Source: Posidonia oceanica (taxonomy: Eukaryota; Streptophyta; Magnoliopsida; Alismatales; Posidoniaceae). Taken from it: a stretch of DNA of 64,000 nucleotides. Below the pieces are notes generated by a model, which worked only from the letters and a program-made list of their open reading frames with translations, did no database searches and had not been told where the DNA came from. The position numbers and the translations under genes were made by a program. The DNA is taken from contig JAZBRS010000060.1 in NCBI GenBank assembly GCA_037176725.1, forward strand, positions 59,672,001 through 59,736,000. Direction: 5' to 3'. How positions within the stretch are numbered: the stretch's first letter is position 1; every line of letters begins with the position of its first letter. Below, piece after piece: positions 18,472 through 28,544 of this stretch.

Positions 18472-21400
18472 CTAGTTCACGGGCGCGTCCGATGGTGGCA
18501 ATTCTGATGTAGATGGCCCAAATAAACAGGCTAGCGGTGCTACCGATGGATAGGCTTCCAGGGTCACTGTTGGAGAATAAGCAGCGGTGCTCTTCAGGGG
18601 GCTCAAAGGCCCGGAGAGTGTAGTGCTCAGTTGGCCTTTTGTATCGGGCCGTAACTGAGAGAGCGCAGCCTCTGACGCCATGGGGTCTTGCCATGAGAGC
18701 TGCTGCTGGTTGTTAGGAGAATGCGAAGCGGACTGCGCCAGCTGCATTCCTGAAGATGATGCTGAGGGAGCGGGCTGAGCCGCGCTGCTGACTAAGCTGA
18801 TAGATGGTCCCTCCAGAGATGGGGACAGTGGCACTGATGTGGTTGTGACCGCCGGTAGCGTGTTTGGTTCTGTCAGAAGGAGTGTCTCTAACTCCTGCAC
18901 TGCTGCCTGAACTTGCGATGCAGATGTGGCTGCAAAAGAGTGGGAACTTGCTTGTTCTGCCACAGGGCCTGTTGAGCTGCCTGCTATATCTGCCAGAGGG
19001 AGAGCTGAAAAGACTGACTGTGGGGCTTCTGCTCTGACCACTGTTTCTGCTGTGCCGGTTGGGACTGCCTCTGTTGTGCCAGACTGCTCCTCATCCGAGT
19101 AGTAGTCCTCAACACACACCCAATCCTCTGTCGGCGTCGTGGCTTGGTAGTCGGTTGATCCCAGAATTCCTGCACTGGTAAAGTTAGTGAGGTCTCTGGG
19201 AATGGCTGCTTCACGATCTTTGAGCTGGAAGCAGTGATCTTCTTCGAGCTTTGGTTCGTAGCCGAGGCCTTCAGACTTCCTTCGCTCCACTGCTACGATC
19301 GGCTCCGCGATCCCTTGGCCGTGACGCCCGAGCGGCGTACCCTTTATGTAACCCCACCTGTGACATACATTCTCGACCATTCGAAAGGGGTTACTGTGAA
19401 CGGCCAATGAGTTGACACGTTCAAGATCAGGAACGAAGTTAACTGGCTCGCGCCGGTTAACGCGATAGAGGGCTTCAGAAGTCTCGGGGTCAAATGGGAC
19501 AGATTGCGAAGACACGGGAGAGACTGCTTCGATCCGCTCCTTCTCAAAGTTCTCCGCCATGACGACAATGACATCATCGCCACGACGGTACTTTATCATT
19601 CGATGGAGGGTCGAAGGAAGGACCTGATGCTTGTGGAGCCAAGGACGCCCAAGCAGAAGATTGAAGTTAGGCTTCAAGTCGACGACATAGAATTCTACGT
19701 CGAAGACGACCGGACCGATAGCTAGAGGGATAATCAGAATCCCTAGAGCGTCATGGTGAGTGTTGTCAAAAGCAGTCATTCCCTTCACGGCTGGCGTGAT
19801 ATCCTCGGCTCTGAATCCGAGCTTGGTTGCTGTACGCAAGGGGCAGACGTTAAGGCCTGACCCGTTATCAACCAGTGTTAGGGGAATGCGGAAGTTTTTG
19901 AACTGCACCGTGACGAATAAGGGCTGGTTGTGATTAATCCCCGCTGGAGGTAGCTCATCACTCGTAAACGAGATGACCTGGGGCTCCGCGATTAACCCAA
20001 CCATGCTCTCCAAGGCAGAAGGCTCAATGGACTGGGGCACACGAGCAGCCTGGAACACGCGAAGGAAAGCCTCGCGGTGCTCGGCAAAAGTGTGGATCAA
20101 ATCCCAGATGGAGATGTCGGCTTTGACCTTCTTAAGCTGGGAAGTTAGGTCTGCTCTGGGTTGGCTTCTCCTAGCAGCTGGAGGGGTGATCCTAGCAGGT
20201 TCTAAAAGGGTAGTGGCAGGAAGCTGGGTTACTACAGGCTGGCTAGGGGCTGCGCTAATTACAGGCTGATCTGGAGTTGGATCTGCTAAGGGTTGGCCTG
20301 AGGGTGGGGGTATAACAGGTCTAGGGTGAGTTGGCCTAGTTGCCGGCACTGGGGGCCTATAAACCCTCCCCGATCGCGTTACTTCCGCGCACATTTCTGT
20401 GGCGTAGCTGTAAGGGACGCGATGGGTGTCCAGGGTCAAATCAATGACGACTGGAGCACGTGCTGCGAGCACAGGAGGGGTTATAGGGGGGGCTACAGGA
20501 TACTGAGGTCTGTCTGAGGGATATGGTTGTTGTGGTGGGAAGGCTGGGGCAGGTTGAGGTCTGCCTAGGAGGTGTAGCTGAGGTCTATCTAAGGGGTATG
20601 GTTGTTGGGGTGGGAAGGCTGGGGCAGGTTGAAGTCTGCCTAGAAGGTGTAGCTGAGGCCGCCCTAAAAGGTGGATAGGGGAACTAGGCTGGGCTCCAGC
20701 TAAGAGGTGTACAGGGGATTGAGCCTGAGGGAGCACGGTGGGAGGCGCGCGAGGGCGCTCCGGCCTGGCACGCGGTCGGATCAAATGGATTCCCGACTCA
20801 GAGCCGGCAACTGCCGCGAGATAGAGACTGACCGGGAAAGGCTCAGAGATGTCAGAGATAAGATCGGAAGGGTCCACTACAGAAGTAGCAGGCCCAAAAG
20901 GAAAGACAGAGTGGACGCCTGAGGTTCCCGCCCCTCCCGGATAAGAGTGCTCCGGTAAAGGTTGGCGGACGATGGCAGAATGCGGGGGAACAGCCGGAGA
21001 TGCAGATGCATGAGTGCGTGCTTGAGTGGAAGCCTCGTGCGTGTCGATCACAATCGTTCCCGATTCGATCAGGTCCTGAATTGCGTTCCGCAGGGAGAAA
21101 CAATTGTCCGTCGAATGCCCGACGCTTCGATGGAAATTGCAGAAGAGGTCCGACCTAAACCAATGCGGCAGAGGGCTTGGTGGCGGACGAACCTCCGGGA
21201 ACTTCAGGAGCGATGCCACCTTTGGCAAGATGACCGTGAGTGGTTCCACCAGTGGGGTGAAATTCCGCCTCTCAGTGGGTGGTCTTCTTTGCCTCGGGTA
21301 CGGGCCTTGCTGAACCGGTGCGGTAGGATAGACCGGTCTAGCGGTGGTTGTGATGTGCGGTGTGTGTGGGTTCCTCGGTGCAGGAGCGTACACCATCTGA

Positions 21401-23151
21401 GCTGGGGCAGGCCGAGACGGCAAGCGAACAGGCACAGCAGGAGAATCGACGAATGCAACAGCGGGCTTCGGCGAGTCCTTCCTCTTCGGGCGGTTGTTGT
21501 TGCTGCCGCTGCTGTTGTTGTTGGAGATGCTGCTGTTGGCACTGTTGCTGCTGATCGCTGCCTGCTTAGCGAACGCAGAGAGAGCCGGGAAGTTGCCACT
21601 CCGCAAAGAACTCTCTACGCGTGCTCCAGCTCTGATGAGTGCCGCGAAAGTAGTGACTGGCTGAATGCTAAGCAGAGCTCCGAGAGACGGCTGCGCCCCT
21701 TTGATAACGATCTCGATAGACTCCTCGTCAGAGGGTCTATCTCGAACCTGAGAGGCAAGGGCGCGCCAGCGGCCGACGTACTCCCCGAACGGCTCGCCGG
21801 AGTTCTGCTTGATGGCGATCAAGTCCGCCCTCTTTGGGACGAGATCGAGGTTGAAGGAGTATTGCTCCAGGAACGCCTGACTGAGGTCGTTCCAAGTCTT
21901 GATGGCTGACATATCGAGTGATGTGAACCACTTGAGTGCCGGCCCGGTCAAACTCTTCTGGAACAAGCGGATCAGCAACCTCTCGTCAGCCTGAAGCTGA
22001 GCGAGATCACCGCAATACGCCTTCAGGTGTGCTATGGGGCAGCCCCTACCATTATATTTCTCGAAGTCCGGGATTTTGAACTTCGGAGGGAGTAACGCCT
22101 CTGGAAAACAGCAGAGGTCTCGGAATTGGTAGGTCTGGTGCTCAGTACCCTGCACTAGTCGTAGTGCTTTCTCCAAGACGTCCATCCGGTTATTGATGGG
22201 GTCTGGGATTGCTGCTGTAGGAGAGGGATCAGCAGGGGTAGTGAGCACATACGCCGAATGGGTCGCACCTAAGTGCTCCTCCGGATCTACCATAGTGTCG
22301 CCTGGTGGAGCAACGGGATGGCCGGCGTATCCGTGCTGGGGGATAGTGTATACAGGAGTGTATGCAGGATGCTGGACTTGGTGGAGAGGAGAAGAATAAA
22401 TGCCATGCTGTGATGGGACAGGGGGAGGATGACGGAGCACCAGTTGCTGTACAGGCGGGGTGCCAGACAGCGAGCCAGTGAGGTACTGGGCTCCAACCGG
22501 TCCAAAGGGTTGACCACCAGAAGGAAGTGGAGCATGCTGTGCTAAGTGTTGTGCAGGAGGCGGTAAACGAGCCCCCATCGCCGGAACCGTGAGCAGTTGC
22601 GATGATGGTCGAGGCGGAGGTGCAGAGGTTGATGCAAGAAATGCAGGAACTGGCCTTGAAGGAACCTCAGGAACGACAGAAGCAGAAGGAGGACGAACTG
22701 ATAGAGCCATGCCCTGCAGTCTCTGGGCGAGCTCCATCAGGTGCTGGTACTGCGCTTCGGGCGTCTCGGCAGTGGGGACGCTGAAGTGCAGTGCCGGCGG
22801 GGGCTGAGAAACAAGTGGCATGGACACAGACTGTCCGGGAGGGAAGGATTCTACAGAAAGAGTCGCAGCAGCGGTGGAAGGGATGTCGAAAGCGACGTAT
22901 CCCTGGGACGGAGGGGGCAGTGGCGTCTCCGGAACGCGAGTAACGGCCGTCAAGATAGATTCGGCGACCGGATCCAGAGGAAGGGAGGCTTGCCACTGTC
23001 CCGGGGTGTACTGAGAACCTAGAGACGTCAGAGGAGGAAACCCTGGCGTCGGAGGGGGAACAAGAGGGACAGAAGGAGCAACCGGAGGGGCCAGAACGGA
23101 AACACCCTCCATGACAGGAGTAAAAGAAGGCTCACTAACGTACTGGGCCAT
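18472..23151 (-). CDS. gag-pro: Gag-protease polyprotein
   Basis: I use the first in-frame ATG (23151), giving 1,559 residues; upstream the frame opens only at a TTG (23310) preceded by a TAA. Numbering from this ATG: a proline-rich N-terminal region, then a retrotransposon Gag domain (about 352-522) containing WFTSLDMSAIKTWNDL. A zinc knuckle of the CX2HX4HX4C type follows (C671, H674, H679, C684). The aspartic protease has its active site in VDNGSG (D1095) and a GRPWL motif near 1168-1172. A G-patch-like stretch follows at about 1266-1300 (GTPLGRHGQGI ... GLGYEP). The tail to 1559 is Ser/Ala/Pro-rich and ends at TAG. The DNGS active site and G-patch match what I recall of Ogre-type elements. 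Gag packages the RNA and protease matures the polyprotein. The frame is intact. Confidence 0.9.
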   Translation of the reverse strand: MAQYVSEPSFTPVMEGVSVLAPPVAPSVPLVPPPTPGFPPLTSLGSQYTPGQWQASLPLDPVAESILTAVTRVPETPLPPPSQGYVAFDIPSTAAATLSVESFPPGQSVSMPLVSQPPPALHFSVPTAETPEAQYQHLMELAQRLQGMALSVRPPSASVVPEVPSRPVPAFLASTSAPPPRPSSQLLTVPAMGARLPPPAQHLAQHAPLPSGGQPFGPVGAQYLTGSLSGTPPVQQLVLRHPPPVPSQHGIYSSPLHQVQHPAYTPVYTIPQHGYAGHPVAPPGDTMVDPEEHLGATHSAYVLTTPADPSPTAAIPDPINNRMDVLEKALRLVQGTEHQTYQFRDLCCFPEALLPPKFKIPDFEKYNGRGCPIAHLKAYCGDLAQLQADERLLIRLFQKSLTGPALKWFTSLDMSAIKTWNDLSQAFLEQYSFNLDLVPKRADLIAIKQNSGEPFGEYVGRWRALASQVRDRPSDEESIEIVIKGAQPSLGALLSIQPVTTFAALIRAGARVESSLRSGNFPALSAFAKQAAISSNSANSSISNNNSSGSNNNRPKRKDSPKPAVAFVDSPAVPVRLPSRPAPAQMVYAPAPRNPHTPHITTTARPVYPTAPVQQGPYPRQRRPPTERRNFTPLVEPLTVILPKVASLLKFPEVRPPPSPLPHWFRSDLFCNFHRSVGHSTDNCFSLRNAIQDLIESGTIVIDTHEASTQARTHASASPAVPPHSAIVRQPLPEHSYPGGAGTSGVHSVFPFGPATSVVDPSDLISDISEPFPVSLYLAAVAGSESGIHLIRPRARPERPRAPPTVLPQAQSPVHLLAGAQPSSPIHLLGRPQLHLLGRLQPAPAFPPQQPYPLDRPQLHLLGRPQPAPAFPPQQPYPSDRPQYPVAPPITPPVLAARAPVVIDLTLDTHRVPYSYATEMCAEVTRSGRVYRPPVPATRPTHPRPVIPPPSGQPLADPTPDQPVISAAPSQPVVTQLPATTLLEPARITPPAARRSQPRADLTSQLKKVKADISIWDLIHTFAEHREAFLRVFQAARVPQSIEPSALESMVGLIAEPQVISFTSDELPPAGINHNQPLFVTVQFKNFRIPLTLVDNGSGLNVCPLRTATKLGFRAEDITPAVKGMTAFDNTHHDALGILIIPLAIGPVVFDVEFYVVDLKPNFNLLLGRPWLHKHQVLPSTLHRMIKYRRGDDVIVVMAENFEKERIEAVSPVSSQSVPFDPETSEALYRVNRREPVNFVPDLERVNSLAVHSNPFRMVENVCHRWGYIKGTPLGRHGQGIAEPIVAVERRKSEGLGYEPKLEEDHCFQLKDREAAIPRDLTNFTSAGILGSTDYQATTPTEDWVCVEDYYSDEEQSGTTEAVPTGTAETVVRAEAPQSVFSALPLADIAGSSTGPVAEQASSHSFAATSASQVQAAVQELETLLLTEPNTLPAVTTTSVPLSPSLEGPSISLVSSAAQPAPSASSSGMQLAQSASHSPNNQQQLSWQDPMASEAALSQLRPDTKGQLSTTLSGPLSPLKSTAAYSPTVTLEAYPSVAPLACLFGPSTSELPPSDAPVN
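20523..20672 (-). repeat. 75-bp in-frame tandem repeat within gag-pro
   Basis: Two copies of a 75-bp unit encode a 25-residue proline/glutamine-rich repeat with HLLGRPQ and FPPQQPYP. It lies between the zinc knuckle and the protease and keeps the frame. Confidence 0.8.
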
Positions 23152-24460
23152 TGCTGACCTAGAGCGTGTGAGAACTGGGCTGCGACGGGTATTCAAACGG
23201 TGAGTCCTACGAGGAGCTATCGTCGCAAGTGCGGATAGCTCGGAAGGGGAATGGTCGCGAACTAAGTCGCAAAAGGGCGTCAACGAGGGTCGATACTCGA
23301 GCTCTGGCAAAGGGAAACTCGCTTACCGATCACGCTGACACAACAGAAGGAAATTAGGGTTAGCAACTAAGAGATGAATGCAAATGAGTTAGTTAAGTGG
23401 CATGAATGATATGCATGCTTTCTAGTATGCCCCTTTCCTAACTAGTGTTTCCTAGCAAGGTTGTCTACTCCGGGTATCCCTGGATGTACGGGTCACCGAC
23501 TCAGGTCAGAAAAAGTAGGTCCCCTGCCTAACTCCTGGCCCAAAGCTCAGGTAATGACAGGGTGGTGCGTTGGTGGCCTCTACCCCGCCAAAGCGTGGGT
23601 GGTACCCTCTACTAACACCGACACGACCCCCGGACAAGGAGGGGACGGACTGACCAACTTATGCCACGCCCAAAGCAGTGGAATAAGAGGCCGGGACCGT
23701 CCTTCGCAGACTAGTAGGTGGACTCAGAGGAGAAGAATGCATGCCCTATATGATGCTTATGCAAAATGATTAGAGTTTTTTATCTTGCGCATTTTATTAA
23801 CCAAAGGGGGGTGAAGGATTGTTTGTAGTCTCTAGTTACCCCTAGAAGTTCTTTTTTACTTGCATTTTTTAGTTAACCATGGGGGAAGCAGACAAGTCTC
23901 TACTATCCTAAGCATGGCAAGTGCAAAAGGGAAGAAAATCAGTCAAAATGGCAAGCAACCATCATACAACACATCAAAAGGCATGTTCATGGCATGTGCG
24001 AGTGTTTGTGAACATGATGGTGAAAAAGAAACATTCATCAAGTCAAAAGACATGTAAGCATAATATGTGCGTGTGTAGTGGCATAGCAAGAGTGTAAAAG
24101 AAGCATTCAACATCCAAAAAGCATGTATTTTAGCCAAACAGAGTATGTAGACATGCAATGTGCAAGAATTAAAGCAATAATGGGCAAGTAAGGTAAAGCA
24201 AGGTAAAAGTAAGCAGACTGTAAAGGAAATAAGAGCATAAGCAAGGCAATAAGTAAATAAACAAGCAAAGGAGCAAAGCTAAGCAAAAGAAAGCGCAAAC
24301 CGAGGCAAAAGAGGTGCAAAGCCTAAGCAAAGTAGCCACGAAGCGACTTGCTAGGAGTTTGCACAGAAAGCGAACAAAACAGGCGAAGAAGGCACACAAG
24401 GCAGACAAAACTGCAAAACAAGCGAGCGAAAAGCCGAGAACGAAAGCCGGAGTCTAGTCT
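23152..24460 (-). other. 5' leader of the main element
   Basis: The leader runs from the primer-binding site to the gag ATG and is non-coding. On the sense strand an ATCGGTAAGC at 23330-23321 resembles a splice donor, and a CTCTAG acceptor-like site ends at 23159 just before the ATG. Much of it on the plus strand is A-rich with short repeated words. Confidence 0.7.
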
Positions 24461-24480
24461 AATCCCCAGCAGAGTCGCCA
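24461..24480 (-). other. Primer-binding site (tRNA-Arg type), main element
   Basis: Same 20 bases as at 2103-2122: TGGCGACTCTGCTGGGGATT on the sense strand, separated by one base from the LTR end at 24482. Confidence 0.85.
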
Positions 24481-24598
24481 CTGTAGCGATCCCGATCGGA
24501 ATCAGGCTCGCTAAATATAGCGGCGATTGAGATCCGAGGAAGAGGCTCAACTCGAAAACACTTTAAAATCAAGGAGAAAAGGGAAAGATAAGACAAAT

Positions 24599-24610
24599 CA
24601 GAGTCGCCAC
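24599..24610 (-). other. Second partial PBS-like motif in the right LTR
   Basis: CAGAGTCGCCAC, the counterpart of 2241-2252. Confidence 0.5.
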
Positions 24611-25163
24611 CATGTCTATTAACGGGAGACAAGGAAAACTGGGGGAAATGCGTGAATTAACACGCAAAACCAAGCAAGAAATGCAAAGCAAAGCAATGCA
24701 AAGGGAAACAAATGCAAATACATGCAAATGAGATGACTCTAGCCTAAGATAAGGGCAATATGGTCATTGCGGGCCAAAAGACAGGGCAAGGACTCCTGTT
24801 ACGTGCGGGGAAGGTGTTAGGCACCCCCGACACGCCCGAGAATCGGTCTTTCTAGGCTTACGCTCGCATACGCAGGGAAATGCAGGATTGAATGCCTATA
24901 TGCCTATGAATGCCTAAATGAATGCTCAAGGAGTGCTCTAAGTGGGACAATACAAGGCAGGGAAGTAAACGTGTTCTCTAAATGCTCAGCTACGCTGTCC
25001 GTGTTCCGAACTAGGCGAAACCTAACTCGTGAGAACTCCAGGCAGTAAGCATCACGGCCCTATATGCAAATGCAGGCGAGAAAGCAAAACAGCGAGAAAA
25101 CCATGCAGTGCGATCGACATGCAAAGGAAAACGGCGCAAAATATGCAAAACGAGGCGAGAAAC

Positions 25164-25548
25164 AAGGAAGGCACGCAAAACGAAGCGAGAGAATAAAACC
25201 GACACGCAAAACAAGCGAGAAAGCGAGGCGACACACAAAACGAGACAAGAAAACAGGAAACCACGCGAAACGAGACGAGAAAACAGAAAGGTACGCAAAA
25301 CGAAGCGAGAGAATAAAATCGACACGCAAAACAAGCGAGAAAGCGAGGCGACACACAAAACGAGACAAGAAAACAGGAAACCACGCGAAACGAGACGAGA
25401 AAACAGAAAGGCACGCAAAACGGAGCGAGAGAATAAAACCGGTATGCAAAACAAGCGAGAAAGCAAGACAACACGCAAAACGAGACAAGAGGACAGGCGG
25501 GCACGCAAAAAGGTGCCAAAACGGGAGCGGGCACGCGAAACGGTGCCA
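25164..25548. repeat. ~120-bp tandem repeat within the right LTR
   Basis: Counterpart of 2806-3190, identical by eye, about three copies. Confidence 0.85.
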
Positions 25549-28538
25549 AAACAGCAAAGCAAAACCTCGGGAAAGCCATGAGAATGCAAGAATGCAGGAA
25601 AAGATTAAAAGGGGCCAAAGGGGAGGCAAGACAACGTGTGTGTAAGAACAGACGTTGTTTTGGACCTCTCCGAGTAGGTGTGAAGACCTACGGAGGGGAG
25701 AGTGTGCAAACGGAGGGATTACCACCTCTTAGCGACTGTTTCCCACTAAACCGTTCCACGGTGTGTCTCGCATGCTGCCCAAAGCTCGCGATGCGATCAG
25801 ATCGTGGAAAAGGGAGAAGAAAGCCACATTAAGTGATAGATCCAGGGAAAACGCAACACAAAACACACGGGGACACGCGAAACGAGGATCTGAATAGACA
25901 AGTAGAAAGGGGAAGTCCTATTCTACATGCTCGAAGAGGCAGAAAGCAAAAACGAGGAAAACTGTGCAAATGGCATGCAAATGAGTGCAATGCAGGGGTT
26001 AAGGAGGACATACCTGGAAATCCTGGAGCCTGATCTGAAATCTATCTGGTCCGTGCTGAAGAGCGCCTCGCCGCGGTCGCCTGGGCAGCTTGCTTGAGAA
26101 GATCCAACGGCCGGATCGGAAGATATCGCAGCTTCAAGGCAGAAGGGCCAGAACAGGGGAGAAGAACAGATCTAGGTGTTCAGGAGGTCCTAGGGATGTG
26201 CGAAAAGGTCCTCCCAAGTGAAAGGGAGCTAAAAGTGCTTAGTGTGTGCGAGAAGATGCTAGAATGCAAGACTAAATGAATGCAGGATGCATGCAAAAAC
26301 AAGAAAAAGTAAAGAAAAGAAACTGGGAAAAACCAGGAGTTCAGAAAGCATTTGGAAAAAGAAAAGGGGCTAAAAGTGCAAATTTTCCAGAAAACAGGGC
26401 TCCATGGGAAACGATTTTGAAAACAGGGGAAGACAGATGTCCTTTTGACAAAAAACTAGGCTCAGAAAGGTGTTTTGAAAAGAGGGTATGCTTTGAAAGG
26501 GGCTTTAAAAGCAGAAGTGGACCAGAAGGTAATTTTAAGAAAACTGGGGTCTAAAATGCAAATTTTCCAGAAAACAAGGTTCCAGGGAGTCTGGGAATGC
26601 TAGTGGAAGGTCTGCATGTAATTTGGTAGGCATTGGAGCTAAGGTGCAACCTAGGGGCAAAATGGTCTTTTCACATGATTTTTTAAAAGATGCAAGGACC
26701 TATGTGTGATTTTGAAATTATGTAGGGGCTGAAAATGCAATTCAGTATGGAAAACATGCTCTGAAAATTAAATAATAGGACCACAGTGCAATTTTTTAAA
26801 AGATCAGGGTCAAAAATGCAATGTAATAAGCTAAGATGGATGCAGCACAGTTACTGTCCATTTAAAATGGACCTAACTGCAAATATGATAAAGCAGAGGG
26901 GCAAATATGCAATGCAGTATGCAAAAATAAAAAATAAATCCTAAGTTGCTACAGTGCATGGGACTTAAATGCAAAAATAAAAACATGCAGGGGGCCAGGA
27001 TGCAATGCAGTATGGTAAAGTTAATGCATTTAAATGAAATGATTTAGTGCAGGACTTACATGCAAAAAACGAAAACAGAGGGGCTAAAATGCAAAATATC
27101 ATAACAGCACAGCACAGTAAATGGATCAGATTGCAAATACTGAATAACGTAAATAAAAACAGCAATTTAGCATAGTATTTAATTAAAAACCAAGCAGAAT
27201 AAATAGCAGAAGGACTAAAGTGCAGAAATTGAAAAACTTAAGCTAAACATGCAATATTTACACCTAAAACTATACTGAAGAAAAATGAATGAACAGTGTT
27301 GATCGTCGACGGCGACGAGCACTGTAGCACAAAGCTTCCAGAGCTCGTGCCGTCGACAGGGGAGGCTGAGGATGCGCGGGAAGGCGGAGAGCGACGTCGG
27401 CGATCGTCCGGAGCTCCGGGGGTCGACTGGAGCTCGCTCTGCTGGTCGGAGTGTCCGGAGGAAAAGCAGCCGGCGCCGGAGAAGGAGGACTGTCCGGCGA
27501 GCTGATGACGGAGCAGGAGGACCGGAAAGCCTATTCTAAAGGCTGGGGAAGCAAGAGAAGAAGGAGAGGAAGCTAGGGGAAGCAGTGGTTACCTTTTCCC
27601 GCGCCTGAGTCGTTCCCCCGATGTCAGTGGCTTCAGCTGTCGCCGGTGGAGGCCGTCCGGTCGCTGCAGACGTCGCCGGCTGCTCGCGGAGGTTGGAATC
27701 GCTTCAGAACGTCCCTCCGGTGCTTCCTGATCGACCGGACCGAAGTTCTACAGCTCAGGTAACGTTTCGGCTTTTCTGGGTTCAGAGGATGCTGCCGGAG
27801 GTTGAGGGAGGTGTCCGCTGCTCGTCGGCTTGGATGGAGCGCTCCGGGGAGTTGCTGGAAGTCCGAGGAGCGAAGCTGGATGGCTAGCTTGGTCTTCTGG
27901 AGAGTACGGAGGGAGTTTGGGAGTTAGGACAAGTTCTGGTCCGAAGGTGACACAGGTGTTTGGAGTGAAGTTCGGAAGCTGCGGTGGGCGAGAAGGGCTG
28001 ATGTCTGGGGCTTTGGAAAGGTGGAAGTCAGGTGAATTGCTGGGCGAAGTCTGGGAGGAAGCTGCGGGCTGTGGTGAGGGAAATTGTGTGGTGGGTTGTC
28101 TTGGGTTTACAGGTGGGGTGTCGGGTGATCAGGGGTAGTTTTATGCGGTGAAAAGGCAGTGGAAGATCGAGGGATGAAGGCTGGCTGTTGGGTGAAGTTG
28201 GGGGAGTAATTGGGAGGTGGATGAAGGCCTGGAGTGGGTTTGGTTTACAGGACAAGAAGGGAGAAGGTTTTCTGAAGGTTTCAGAAGGAATGGCAGAAGG
28301 ATCAGGTGCGGGGATTGGTCTGAGATGAGGCTTCTCTCAGGGATACCACAGGGACTCCCGAACTCTACTCTCACTGCTCTCTCTTCTCTCGGAATGGAGG
28401 GTGAAGAGGAAGAGATCAGAGGCTGTTTCAGGTGGGAAAAACGGTGAAATTCAGGGATTGCTCTCGCACTGATTCCTCTCTGGTCTGGCACTCACTCTCG
28501 GATGGCAAAAGGTGGTCGAAGGAGGGGAAATCTGGACG

Positions 28539-28544
28539 CTTATA
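28539..28544 (-). promoter_or_regulatory. Candidate TATA box of the right (5') LTR
   Basis: TATAAG on the minus strand within GATATAAGC. As part of the 5' LTR it is the likeliest place for the genomic RNA promoter, giving a leader of over 5 kb before gag. Support is the motif and its position only. Confidence 0.35.

Noticed and set aside
20962..21909. 315-codon plus-strand ORF opposite gag
   Set aside because: It is a shadow of the gag-pro frame on the other strand, Arg/Cys-rich, with no domain.
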